Source: Deinococcus planocerae (GTDB lineage Bacteria > Deinococcota > Deinococci > Deinococcales > Deinococcaceae). From it: a DNA stretch of 64,000 nt. The notes under the pieces are model-generated. The model was not told the DNA's origin and did not search any database. It saw nothing but the letters and a program-made list of their open reading frames with translations. The stretch is from NCBI RefSeq assembly GCF_002869765.1, contig NZ_PNOR01000001.1, positions 124,001 through 188,000 of the forward strand, given 5' to 3'. Positions 28,956 to 37,754 of this stretch are shown one piece after another; positions within the stretch are counted from its first letter, which is position 1, and every line of letters starts with the position of its first letter. The position numbers were made by a program, and so were the translations under genes.

Positions 28956-30242
28956 ATGTCCAACATTCTGATCGCCACGCTGCCCCTCGCCGGGCACGTG
29001 AACCCCCTCCTGCCCCTGGCGCGCGAACTCGTGACGCGCGGTCACGGGGTCCTGTGGTACACAGGCCGCCACTTCGAGACGGCGGTGCGCGCCACCGGTG
29101 CCGACTATGCGCCCTTCGCCTCGGCGCCGGACCACGGGGACACCCCGCTCGACGACGTGTTTCCCCGGCGGCGCGGTCGGTCGGGCCTGAGAGCCATCGA
29201 CTTCGATATGCGCCACGTCTTCGCCGACCCGATTCCCGCCTACGTGCGTGACCTCACGGCCCTGAACCGCCGCTTTCATGCAGGCACCCTGGTGACCGAC
29301 GCGGGCTTCCTGGCGGGCGCCGCGCTGAGGCGGTTGCTCTACCTGAAGTGGGTGGCGGTCGGCGTCATGCCCCTGCTGGCCACCAGCGTCGACACCGCGC
29401 CCTTCGGGCCGGGCATCGCGCCGCGTTCGGACGCTCTGGGTCGGCTTCGCAACCGGGCGCTGAGTGCCCTCCTCCAGCGTGGCCTGCTGGCCGGAGCGAA
29501 CGCCCACACCGCGCGGGTCTTCGAGACCCTGGGTCTGGGGCGCCCGGCGCGCTTCATGATGGACCTGCCCTTCCACGAGGCGGACGTGTACCTCCACGGC
29601 AGCGTCCCCACCTTCGAATACCCGCGCCGCGACCTGCCGGGGAGCGTGAAGTTCGTGGGTCCCCTCCTCCCCGACCCGGCGACCACTTTCGTGCGGCCCG
29701 CGTGGTGGGACGAGTTGCGCGGCGGGCGCCCGGTGGTTCACGTGACCCAGGGCACGCTCGATCTCGACTTCGAAAAGCTCCTGCGGCCCACGCTGCAAGC
29801 CCTTGAACGCGAGGACGTGCTCGTGGTGGCGACCACCGGCGGAAGGCCCGTCAGCGACGTGCGAGGGCCGCTGCCCGCCAACGTCCGGCTGGAACCCTTC
29901 ATTCCGCATGACGTGCTGCTGCCCTTCGTGGACGTCATGGTCACGAACGGCGGCTTCGGCGGCGTGCAGCGTGCCCTCGCGGAAGGGGTGCCGCTGGTCG
30001 TGGCCGGTGACACCGAGGACAAGCCCGAGGTGGGGCGGCGCGTGTCGTGGAGTGGGGTCGGGATTGACCTCCGGTCCGGTCGTCCGCGGCCTGGGCGCAT
30101 CCGGGATGCCGTGCGCGCGGTGTTGCGTACCCCCAGCTTCAGGGCACGCGCCCAGCACCTGCAACAGGAATACCGCGCGGTCTCCGGGCCGCGACTGGCC
30201 GCGGATTACATCGACGCGCTGTTGGGCGCCCGCACGATCTGA
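28956..30242 (+). CDS. GT1-family glycosyltransferase (UGT/MGT type)
   Basis: 428 residues. The N-terminal half starts ILIATLPLAGHVNPLLPLA, the acceptor domain; the C-terminal half has VTNGGFGGVQRALAEGVPLV and DTEDKPEVGRRV, which form the nucleotide-sugar binding signature of GT-B enzymes. It would transfer a sugar from a UDP- or TDP-donor to a small lipophilic molecule. In deinococci a carotenoid or lipid acceptor is conceivable, but no biosynthetic gene is adjacent. Divergent from the SARP regulator at 25376-28780. Confidence 0.87.
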   Translation: MSNILIATLPLAGHVNPLLPLARELVTRGHGVLWYTGRHFETAVRATGADYAPFASAPDHGDTPLDDVFPRRRGRSGLRAIDFDMRHVFADPIPAYVRDLTALNRRFHAGTLVTDAGFLAGAALRRLLYLKWVAVGVMPLLATSVDTAPFGPGIAPRSDALGRLRNRALSALLQRGLLAGANAHTARVFETLGLGRPARFMMDLPFHEADVYLHGSVPTFEYPRRDLPGSVKFVGPLLPDPATTFVRPAWWDELRGGRPVVHVTQGTLDLDFEKLLRPTLQALEREDVLVVATTGGRPVSDVRGPLPANVRLEPFIPHDVLLPFVDVMVTNGGFGGVQRALAEGVPLVVAGDTEDKPEVGRRVSWSGVGIDLRSGRPRPGRIRDAVRAVLRTPSFRARAQHLQQEYRAVSGPRLAADYIDALLGARTI

Positions 30243-30441
30243 AGCGGGCGGGCGCCCCTTCTGATGTCGGGACCGCTGCCTTGGACGCTGTTCACCGGGC
30301 TGGTCCACGTCGCCGGAGACCAACCGACCCTGCTGCCGTGCCCGCTGCGTGCCGGGTCAGGGATGCGCCCACAGTGATGAGAAGCCCCGCGCCGAGGGTC
30401 CGGCGCCCAGGCCCCGAACGTTGAGGCCCAGGAGGTTCGTC

Positions 30442-30750
30442 ATGCTTCCAGAAATAATCGTCGCGCCGCTGCTGACCATCATCGCCAGCTTCGTGTTCCG
30501 CCGCTTCGCCCGGGGGGTGCCCGTCTGGAAACGCGCCGCCAAATGGGCCGTCTACCTCGGGGTGGGCGGCCTGGTGACCCTCCAGGTCGGGCGCCCGTGG
30601 TCGCTCGTCTGGATCTGGGGGGTGCCCGCGTTGGCGGTGGCGCTGCACGTTTTCGGATGCGCCCGGCTTGGCCTTCATCCCCTGACCGCCGAACCCCGGA
30701 CCTGGCGCCGCGAGGCGGGCGGGGAGGACAGGCCGAAGGCCGGTTCCTGA
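30442..30750 (+). CDS. Small membrane protein of unknown function
   Basis: 102 residues from an ATG 6 bases after aggagg. Three hydrophobic segments are visible (EIIVAPLLTIIASFVF, WAVYLGVGGLVTLQVG, LVWIWGVPALAVALHVFG). The tail is charged and likely cytoplasmic. Good start context and GC-rich codon use support a real gene. No family recognised. Confidence 0.6.
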   Translation: MLPEIIVAPLLTIIASFVFRRFARGVPVWKRAAKWAVYLGVGGLVTLQVGRPWSLVWIWGVPALAVALHVFGCARLGLHPLTAEPRTWRREAGGEDRPKAGS

Positions 30751-30876
30751 CTTGCAGGGCGGCGAAGGGGAGCCAGAGGCCACGAAGACCGGCTGGACGG
30801 ATTCTGGACGCCCCGTCTTCAACACTGCTCAAGACGGTTCCGCCCGCACCCAGCGGGGAACCGAGGAGGTTTCACC

Positions 30877-32472
30877 ATGTCTGTTCGTTTCACCCCTTCC
30901 CTGCCGTGCGCCGCGCTGACGGCTCTCCTGCTCGCCGGGTGCAGCGGCCCCAGCGCCCCAGCCCCGGCTCCCGACCCGTTCACACGCGAGTCGACGGCCC
31001 TGCCGGACGCCCTGCCCGTCGCGCTTGATCTCAGCGAACCCGTCGACGCCGCAGTCGAGCGCTTTGACCGCGAACTTCAGGGGGTGGCCACGCCCATGCC
31101 ACTGCCCGCGCCGCGCGACCCCGGCGCCCCTGCGCCGCCGGTCGGCCACCCCTCCACGATCGTCGGCAAGAACCTGATCACCGGGGAAGTCATCTCGCGG
31201 CCCTCCCGGACAGAGCCGCTGCCACCCATTCCCCCGCCCGTGCTGCCGCCCCCATCCACCGACGAGCAACGGGCAGCCCAGGGTCTGCTCCAGGCCCAGG
31301 GGGGCACCCTGCTGAGTCCCAGCTCGACCTTCGCGTCCAAGAACACCCCGATCATCCGGTATGAGACGTTCTTCCCCAAGAACAACAAGCACAACCAGTG
31401 TTCTGGAGCGATGGTCAGCTCGCAGTGGATGATCACCGCTGCCCACTGCGTCTACAAGTTCGTCGCTTCCGGCTCGCCACTCAACGAGTACGCCAGCAGC
31501 ATCAAGGCTTTTGCAGGCTACAACGGCGACCAGAGCACCATCGGCTTCACGTTCGCAACGCAGATTCTGATCACCGGAAACTGGCGCGAGTTCGGCGGCG
31601 GCTTCAACGAGGACATCGCCTGGGTCCGGCTCAGCCGTCACCTCGGCGGGGTCACCGGGTTCTACGGCTACACGGCGTCCTCGAACTGCAACTTCTTCAA
31701 GACCACGACGCTGTCGAGCTTCGGCTATCCCGGCGAGACACCGTACGACGGCAAGAAGGTCTTCGGCGGCACCTTCACGGCGGATTCCTGCGCGGGCGAC
31801 GGGAACTCCTGGCCCTTCAACGGCGTGACGGTCAACACCCCGGCCTTCGGCGGCCAGAGCGGCTCGGCCCTGCGCGCCCCGTCCCAGGATTCCGCCTATC
31901 CCGGCATCGTCATGGGTGTGCTCACCAACAGTGACCGCCAGACGTATTCCACCTTCAACCGCCTGACCAACCAGCATGTCCTCGACCTCGGGGACGCCAT
32001 CGTGGGAAGCACCCCCAAGACGCCCGACCTGATCGCCATGAGCGTGCGCGTGCCCCCGCCCCAGATCACCCCCCCTTCGGCGGCCAGTCTGTCTCCCCAG
32101 CGCATTGACGAAAACAATCCGGTCAAGCTCACTGCGGGCGGGCCGGTCCAGGTGTCGTTCAGGCTGTTCAACAACAGCTATGCTCCCTTCAACGGCAACG
32201 TGCAATACAACGTGTATCTGTCGGAGGACAGCAATGTCAACGGAGCAGACCAGTTCCTCGGGGCGTATACCACTGCGGTAGACCTCAAGGGCAATTCAGG
32301 GCTGCATATCAAGACGCCCGCGGGAATGAAGGTGCCCTCGTGCGTCTCCAAGCCTTTCGCCGCCGCCACCATCGGGGTCATCGTGACCAACTTCGACGCC
32401 AATGGCGGCAACAACGACTCGAGCGGCGAGGACGCCCTGCCCGTCAATGTGGCCAACGTTCCCAAATGTTGA
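30877..32472 (+). CDS. Trypsin-like serine protease lipoprotein
   Basis: 531 residues with lipoprotein signal (LTALLLAGC, Cys22) and a long Pro/Ala linker. The protease domain (about 155-390) has the complete triad: His190 in ITAAHCV, Asp246 in NEDIAWVRL, Ser328 in GGQSGSAL, as in S1B/V8-like endopeptidases. A C-terminal beta-sandwich of about 120 residues, CARDB-like (VQVSFRLFNNSYAPFNG), may mediate attachment. It probably acts outside the cell and, with the astacin-like enzyme, could supply peptides for the Dpp-type importers. Confidence 0.87.
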   Translation: MSVRFTPSLPCAALTALLLAGCSGPSAPAPAPDPFTRESTALPDALPVALDLSEPVDAAVERFDRELQGVATPMPLPAPRDPGAPAPPVGHPSTIVGKNLITGEVISRPSRTEPLPPIPPPVLPPPSTDEQRAAQGLLQAQGGTLLSPSSTFASKNTPIIRYETFFPKNNKHNQCSGAMVSSQWMITAAHCVYKFVASGSPLNEYASSIKAFAGYNGDQSTIGFTFATQILITGNWREFGGGFNEDIAWVRLSRHLGGVTGFYGYTASSNCNFFKTTTLSSFGYPGETPYDGKKVFGGTFTADSCAGDGNSWPFNGVTVNTPAFGGQSGSALRAPSQDSAYPGIVMGVLTNSDRQTYSTFNRLTNQHVLDLGDAIVGSTPKTPDLIAMSVRVPPPQITPPSAASLSPQRIDENNPVKLTAGGPVQVSFRLFNNSYAPFNGNVQYNVYLSEDSNVNGADQFLGAYTTAVDLKGNSGLHIKTPAGMKVPSCVSKPFAAATIGVIVTNFDANGGNNDSSGEDALPVNVANVPKC

Positions 32473-32602
32473 GGGCGGGCCGCTGAGGGCCTGTCCCCTG
32501 ACCCCAGCTTCCAAAGCAGGCGTCGTCGCCCCACGGCGGCGGCAGCCTGGCTGGGTGTCGCTATGGGCCTGATCTCACCCCGTGCCGTGACGAGGAGCAT
32601 CC

Positions 32603-32857
32603 ATGAACCCTCAGTCCACTGCGACCGACCAGGAAACCGTGATTCACGCCATGCATGACGCTTTTCACTGCCGCAATTTCCAGGCGGGTGCCCAGTTGTT
32701 CGCCCCGATCTTCAACAACCACGGCGTCCAGCTCCCGCGTGAAGCCATCATCGCCGTCTGGACGGACATCTGCACGCGCTTCCCTGACGCCCGGTTGGGC
32801 ATCGTGACCCTGAGTGCCGAAGAGCACCCCCTTGGAAGAGGCGGGCGACTTTCGTAG
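32603..32857 (+). CDS. Truncated SnoaL-like/NTF2-fold protein
   Basis: 84 residues reading HAMHDAFHCRNFQAGAQLFA and AVWTDICTRFPDARLGIVTL. This resembles the first two thirds of SnoaL-like polyketide cyclase or ester cyclase proteins, which are about 130 residues. The last strands that complete the NTF2 barrel are missing; the frame ends in low-complexity EEHPLGRGGRLS. Probably a decayed gene, possibly still translated. Confidence 0.5.
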   Translation: MNPQSTATDQETVIHAMHDAFHCRNFQAGAQLFAPIFNNHGVQLPREAIIAVWTDICTRFPDARLGIVTLSAEEHPLGRGGRLS

Positions 32858-32945
32858 GTCTGTTGCTGAGAGCACATAGTCCATCTCTCACCACCAGACA
32901 GGATTTGAAGATAGCCAAAGAGGTCAAACCATAGAGGATTATTCC

Positions 32946-33440
32946 ATGATTCGAGGCCTGTTCGAGACCCACATCAAGGTCGCCGATCTGGAGCGGGCGA
33001 TGGACTTCTACGGCCGCGTGCTGGGGCTGACCCTCGGCCGCCGGGAGGACGACCGCCGCGTGGCCTTTTACTGGGTGGGCGCCTCCGGCGAGGCCATGCT
33101 GGGGCTGTGGGAGGTGCCGCCGCCGCAGGTGGTGTCCCAGCATTTCGCCTTCCGCAGCTCGCCCGCAGAGATGGAGCACGCCACGGCCTACCTGCACGCG
33201 CGGGGGCTCAGGGGCCACAACTTCCTGGCGGACGGCACCGAGCGCCCGATGGTGTTCGGCTGGATGCCCGCGCTGGCCCTGTACTTCCGCGACCCGGACG
33301 GGCACACGCTGGAACTGCTCGCGATGCTGCCCGAACCGGCGCGGGCGGAGGTGGGCGTGGTCTCGCTCCCGGAGTGGCGGCGCCTGTCTGAAAGCGGGGA
33401 GGCGGGGCCAGGGGCGAACCGGCCTTTCACCGAACGCTGA
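32946..33440 (+). CDS. VOC-family (glyoxalase/bleomycin resistance) protein
   Basis: 164 residues with two beta-alpha-beta-beta-beta modules. The first begins FETHIKVADLERAMDFYGRVL with the usual metal-site histidine; the second ends LALYFRDPDGHTLELLAMLP with a metal-site glutamate. Members include fosfomycin thiol transferases, glyoxalases and ring-cleavage dioxygenases; sequence alone does not say which. Followed by remnants of other small enzymes on the same strand. Confidence 0.85.
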   Translation: MIRGLFETHIKVADLERAMDFYGRVLGLTLGRREDDRRVAFYWVGASGEAMLGLWEVPPPQVVSQHFAFRSSPAEMEHATAYLHARGLRGHNFLADGTERPMVFGWMPALALYFRDPDGHTLELLAMLPEPARAEVGVVSLPEWRRLSESGEAGPGANRPFTER

Positions 33441-33517
33441 GCGGGCCCCTCGCCACCCAGCCGCTTGAGCTGTCACCACCCTCGCCGACGCCGAGCCGCC
33501 CCGCCAGGAGCACACCG

Positions 33518-33763
33518 GTACCAAGGTTCCCTCCCGCCGAACTCCTGGCCTTCACCCCCTCGCAAGCGGCCCTCGTGGCGGCCTGGCACGTCCCTTCACC
33601 GCCCAGCCCCGAGGTGGTGCTCGCCTGGCAACGTGACGCCGTGGTCGAGGTGCGCTCGTTCGTCCTCGTGCGGGGAGAGCCGCTCGCTTACGGCGAACTG
33701 TGGATCGACCGGGAAGAGCAGGAGGTGGAACTGGCGCGCCTGATCGTCGATCCTGAGGCGTAG
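33518..33763 (+). pseudogene. GNAT acetyltransferase fragment with lost start and end
   Basis: From 33518 the frame reads VPRFPPAELLAFTPSQAALV and continues to ELARLIVDPEA, then stops. This matches the first half of GNAT acetyltransferases up to the strand just before the acetyl-CoA loop, which is missing. A caggag ribosome site lies 7 bases before GTA at 33518, where a GTG start would be expected; an internal GTG at 33575 could still start a 62-residue stub. Non-functional in all likelihood. Confidence 0.55.
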
Positions 33764-33864
33764 GCAGCAGGGCTGGGGTAGGCGGCTCGTGAAGCAGCCC
33801 CTTTCCCACGCTGGCGCAGCTTCGGCAACAACCCACCCGGCGGGTCTCCCTGTTCGGGCAGGAG

Positions 33865-34959
33865 GTGTGGCTGATCGCGCGCTTCGACGACGCGGTGAGC
33901 GCGCTCAAGGACCAGAACCTTGCGCTGGGCCAGTTCTGGGAGGGGGTGCCCGAAGTGGGCGGCAACGTGCAGGCGGCGTTTCCCAACGTGCTGAACACGG
34001 ACGGCCTCGACCACCGCCGGCTGCGCGCCCTGGTCAGCGAGGGCTTTACCCCCAGGTTCGTCGAGAGCCTGCGTCCGCGCGTGCGGCACCTGGCCCACGA
34101 GCTCATCGACGCCATCGAGGCCACCGGGGGGCGCGGATTCGACCTGATGGAGGCGTTCGCGGCGCCGCTGCCGATCCGGGTCATCTCGGACATGCTCGGC
34201 CTGCCTGCGGGAGACCATGAGCGGCTGCGCGTCTGGGCCGATCAACTGACCGACGACATCGGCCAGCGGATGTCGGGGTACCCGGAGTCCATGGAGGCGT
34301 TCAAGGCGTACCTGCGGGCGCTGTTCGAGCACCAGCGGGCGCGGCCCGGCGACGACCTCGTGTCGGCCATGGTCCGCGCCGGGGAGGGTGGGGACGCCCT
34401 GAGCGAGCGGGAGCTGATCGGCATGACCTCGCTGCTGATCTTCGCGGGCCACGAGACGACGGTCCGGCTCATCGGCTCCGGGATGCTGGCGCTGCTCCGG
34501 CGCCCGGACGCCGTGGCCGAACTGCGTGCCCGACCCGAACTCTTGGCCCCGGCGGTCGAGGAACTGCTGCGGCTGGAGGGACCGGCGACCATGACCAGCC
34601 CGCGCTCCGCCCTGGCGGACGTGAGGCTGAGCGACTGCACCGTCCGCGCCGGCGAATTGGTGGTGGCGCTGGCGTCGGCCAACCGCGACGAGACGCAGTT
34701 CGCCGGCCCCGACGAACTCCACATCGCCCGTGGGCTCAACCGGCACCTGGCGTTCAGCCGGGGGGTGCACTCCAGCCTGTGGGCGCCGCTGGCCCGGCTG
34801 GAGGTGCAGGAAGTCATCGGCGCCCTGCTGGAGCGCTTTCCCCACCTCGCCCTGAACATCGACCCCAGGAGGGCCCATGACCCCGACCCACGCTTCCCCC
34901 CCAAACCTACGTCCTCGTGCACGGCGCCGGACTCGGGGCCTTCATCTGGGACCGCGTGA
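33865..34959 (+). CDS. Cytochrome P450-like protein lacking the heme-ligand cysteine
   Basis: 364 residues. The I-helix motif AGHETT (194-199) and K-helix ELLR (233-236) are typical of bacterial P450s. The heme-binding loop reads FSRGVHSSLWAPLAR instead of FGxGxHxCxGxPLAR: the thiolate Cys is Ser304 (agc at 34774-34776) and the next Gly is Trp306. It cannot bind heme as a normal P450. P450-like sequence continues upstream (LAQLRQQPTRRVSLFGQEVW) to a TGA at about 33788, so the N-terminus is short by some residues. The C-terminal 30 residues are read-through over the next gene. Either a decayed gene or a repurposed fold. Confidence 0.8.
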   Translation: MWLIARFDDAVSALKDQNLALGQFWEGVPEVGGNVQAAFPNVLNTDGLDHRRLRALVSEGFTPRFVESLRPRVRHLAHELIDAIEATGGRGFDLMEAFAAPLPIRVISDMLGLPAGDHERLRVWADQLTDDIGQRMSGYPESMEAFKAYLRALFEHQRARPGDDLVSAMVRAGEGGDALSERELIGMTSLLIFAGHETTVRLIGSGMLALLRRPDAVAELRARPELLAPAVEELLRLEGPATMTSPRSALADVRLSDCTVRAGELVVALASANRDETQFAGPDELHIARGLNRHLAFSRGVHSSLWAPLARLEVQEVIGALLERFPHLALNIDPRRAHDPDPRFPPKPTSSCTAPDSGPSSGTA

Positions 34960-35603
34960 GGCAGAGGTTGGAAGGTGCCGGACATACCGTCGTCACCCCC
35001 GACCTGCCCGGACACGGCGCGGACCAGACGCCCGAGGACGAAGTCACCCTCGACGCCTGCACCCGGGCGGTCGTGCGGGCGGTGGGCGACCGCATGGGGG
35101 TCGTTCTGGTCGGCCACAGCTTCGGCGGCGTGGTGACCGCGCAGGTGGCCGAGCACCTTCCGGAGCGGGTGGGCCACCTGGTCTACCTCGCCGCCCCGGT
35201 CCTCCCCGACGGCCAGAGCAACGCCGAGGTCTCGCAGGGGGACCCGGCCAGCCTGCTCAACCCCAACGCCGTGCTGGAAGACGGCATGATCCGCTTTCCA
35301 ACCGAGTGGATCGGTCCAGGCCTGTGCAACGACTGCACCCCGCAGGACGTGCGGACGATTCGGGAGCGGGTGCGCCCCTTCCCGCCGGGTCTGCTGCTCA
35401 TGCCCGTCCACCTGACGCCGGAGCGGTTCGGGCGGGTGCCCAAGTACGACCTCCTGGCCGCGCGGGACCAGACCGTGAGCTACGGGTTTCAGCGGGCGAC
35501 GCAGGCCCGGCTGGCCTTCGCCGGCAGTCACACGCTCGACGCCTCGCACATGCCGATGCTGTCCCGGCCAGATGAACTGGTGGCCATCCTCCAAAGCCTG
35601 TGA
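34917..35603 (+). CDS. Alpha/beta hydrolase (esterase-like), N-terminus frameshifted
   Basis: 228 residues from GTG 34917: HGAGLGAFIWDRV, nucleophile motif GHSFGG, and histidine in LDASHMPMLSRPDEL, as in plant-type hydroxynitrile lyase/methyl-esterase relatives. The conserved strand QTYVLVHG begins before this GTG. An ATG at 34877 after aggaggg would reach it in frame if the C7 run at 34898-34904 had six bases (MTPTHASPQTYVLVHG). So the true start is probably 34877 with a 1-base insertion. It overlaps the end of the P450-like frame. Confidence 0.8.
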   Translation: MHGAGLGAFIWDRVRQRLEGAGHTVVTPDLPGHGADQTPEDEVTLDACTRAVVRAVGDRMGVVLVGHSFGGVVTAQVAEHLPERVGHLVYLAAPVLPDGQSNAEVSQGDPASLLNPNAVLEDGMIRFPTEWIGPGLCNDCTPQDVRTIRERVRPFPPGLLLMPVHLTPERFGRVPKYDLLAARDQTVSYGFQRATQARLAFAGSHTLDASHMPMLSRPDELVAILQSL

Positions 35604-35807
35604 GGGCGGCGCTCCGTTCCGCCCCAGGGACGACAGCGCCCCCCGGGCAGAACCCGGGCCGCTGTCCGTGGCGTTCCCCCGCTCCGCTCACCCCGCACCG
35701 AACCCCCGGGTGACGTGGTCACCGCTCCCAGTGGTGCGAAGGCCGTGTGGAGCGGCACCGGCGGCACCCGATCTAAGTACGACTACGGAAGTTGTGCGGG
35801 GTGTAGG

Positions 35808-36494
35808 GTGGGGTCCTCACCGTACCGAGGAGGTCGGTATGCACCCTTTCGGTTGCCGCCCCCATCTGCCGAGCAGCTTGAGGAACTTGAGCACCTGTAC
35901 CGTACTGGGGGAGACCATCTGCGCATTCGGGCCTTGATCGTCCTGCTCTCAGCAGAACAACAGCGAAAGGTGGCTGAGATTGCCTCGCTGGTGCGATACG
36001 ACGAGGAAACGGTTCGCCGCTGGTTGCATCGCCACGTTGCCGAGGGGATACAGGGTTTGGCAGACGCACCGCGGTCCGGTGCTTCACCCAAGGTCACCCC
36101 GGAGTACCGCGAACGGCTGTTGAGCGTGGCCCGGCAGCGGCCACGCGCCCTAGACCTGCCCTTCTCACTGGGGACGGGATGGCGCATGGCCGACGACTTG
36201 GCGGAGCAGACCGGGATCCGGCTGAGTGCGGTGAGCGTCTACCGCTCGCTGCATCAGGGAGGAATCCACTCCAACCGACCCCAGCACACCAGCACCAGCC
36301 CTGACCCCGAGTACGCCGTGAAAAAAAGCGGTCGAGGAAGCCCGCGACCAGTTGAAGCCCGGAGAGGTCTTTTACTACGCCGACGAGTTCAACATCAGTT
36401 GGTTACCGACCTTACGGGCGATGTGGAGCCCCGTGGGCCAGCAGGTCCCAGCAGGTCATGGTTCCGACACCGGCGCAGCCGGTGCGCCGGTACG
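35808..36494 (+). pseudogene. IS630-family transposase, frameshifted and truncated
   Basis: The first part (SAEQLEELEHLYRTGGDHLR; KVAEIASLVRYDEETVRRWL) is the IS630 helix-turn-helix region. At the A7 run 36321-36327 the frame must shift to continue AVEEARDQLKPGEVFYYADE, which holds the first catalytic Asp. A 10-base duplication (ccagcaggtc) near 36430-36450 breaks it again. After VMVPTPAQPVRRYG, about 36494, the element ends inside an oppC-like gene; the remaining DDE residues are missing. A-run slippage is known in IS630 members, but the duplication and truncation make this copy dead. Confidence 0.75.
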
Positions 36495-36639
36495 GGGCAA
36501 AGAAGCAGATCACGACCAGCAAGGCCGTAATCAGCAGCCCCAGCAGCGCCCCGGGCTGGCGGGAGAAGCGGCGCCAGGCGGCAGAAGAGCGGCTGCGGGG
36601 CTTAATCTCCCGGGGCAACGTCGTGCGGTCTACGGTCAA
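36495..36639 (-). pseudogene. 5' stump of an oligopeptide ABC permease (OppC/DppC type)
   Basis: From TTG at 36639, preceded by ggagg, the reverse strand reads LTVDRTTLPREIK, SAAWRRFSRQPGALLGLLIT and ALLVVICFFAP. This is the N-terminal tail and first membrane helix of OppC-type permeases. The gene stops abruptly at the junction with the IS630 remnant. It lies 51 bases downstream of the proline iminopeptidase gene, so the two once formed a peptide-use operon. Confidence 0.65.
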
Positions 36640-36690
36640 GGGGAGCCTCCCTCCAGGTCGGGCGCGTTTCAGGGCGGGGCGCGCCCGACC

Positions 36691-37605
36691 TCAACCAGAC
36701 GTTGCCGTGGCAGGGCGGGCCTCCTCGACCTCGGCGAGAAACCCCTTGAGCGCCGTGAAGTACGTCTCCGGGTCGTCCCACATGCTCAGGTGGCTGCCGT
36801 TCTCGCAGATGGACACGCGCGAGTTCGGGATGCGCCGCCCCATCTCCTCGATGTCGGCGGGGTCCATGGAGTCGTGGCGACCGACCGACAGCAGCGTCGG
36901 CACGGTGAGGCGGTGCAGGTCCGCCCAGCGGTCCCAGTCCCTGAAAGTGCCGGTGACGACGAACTCGTTGGGCCCCTGCATGGTGTGGTAGACGGGCAGG
37001 GCGAGGTGCTCGAACATCCGCGCCACCGGCCCGGGCCAGGGCACCACCCGGCAGATGTGCCGGTTGTAGAGCCCCGTCAGCAGCGCCTGGTATTCGGGGT
37101 CGTCCAGCGTCCCCTCCGCCTCGTGGCGCTTCATGACCGCGACCTCTTCCGGGTCCATCCGGTCACGCAACTCGTTGATGTACCGCATATACGAGGCGAT
37201 GCTGGCGGTCATGTTGCTGACGATCAATCCGCGCAGATGCCGCCCGTACTTCAGGGCGTACTCGGTCCCGAGCATCCCGCCCCACGAGTTGCCGAACAGG
37301 TAGAAGTCCTCCAGGCCCAGCCCGGCGCGCACCTGCTCGACCTCTTCCCGGAAGCGCTCCACCGTCCACAGACTGGGGTCGTCGGGCTGGTCGGAGTAAT
37401 GCGAGCCGAGCTGGTCGTAGTAGTAGAAGGTGTACTCGTCGGGCGAGAGCCAATTCTCGAAGCACTCGAAGTATTCGTGGGTGCAGCCGGGGCCGCCGTG
37501 CAGCAGCAGCAGGGTGACCGGGCCGTGCCCCACCCGCTTCGTCCAGACCCGGTAGCCTCCGTCCACGGTGATGTGCCGAACTTCCCCTTCAGATGGCTGA
37601 GTCAT
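36691..37605 (-). CDS. pip: Proline iminopeptidase (S33 alpha/beta hydrolase)
   Basis: 304 residues. The oxyanion motif LLLLHGGPG, nucleophile Ser in FGNSWGGMLG, acid in SVGRHDSMDP and His in ENGSHLSMWDDPE are those of the proline iminopeptidase family, which removes N-terminal proline from small peptides in the cytoplasm. Length is normal. It precedes a truncated permease gene on the same strand and is divergent from an Lrp/AsnC regulator, 149 bases away, which is the likely regulator. Confidence 0.9.
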   Translation of the reverse strand: MTQPSEGEVRHITVDGGYRVWTKRVGHGPVTLLLLHGGPGCTHEYFECFENWLSPDEYTFYYYDQLGSHYSDQPDDPSLWTVERFREEVEQVRAGLGLEDFYLFGNSWGGMLGTEYALKYGRHLRGLIVSNMTASIASYMRYINELRDRMDPEEVAVMKRHEAEGTLDDPEYQALLTGLYNRHICRVVPWPGPVARMFEHLALPVYHTMQGPNEFVVTGTFRDWDRWADLHRLTVPTLLSVGRHDSMDPADIEEMGRRIPNSRVSICENGSHLSMWDDPETYFTALKGFLAEVEEARPATATSG

Positions 37606-37754
37606 ACCAGCGCCTCACGGTCAGGTGAAAAAGACGGGCGGCCATGTCGCCCAGGGTAAGCAAACTGTGCTGATTTCGGCCCGAGGGTAACGTACATTTA
37701 CTGCACGGTCAAGCCGAGTAAAGCCAATTCACGAAAAGGAGCACCGCGAAGACG

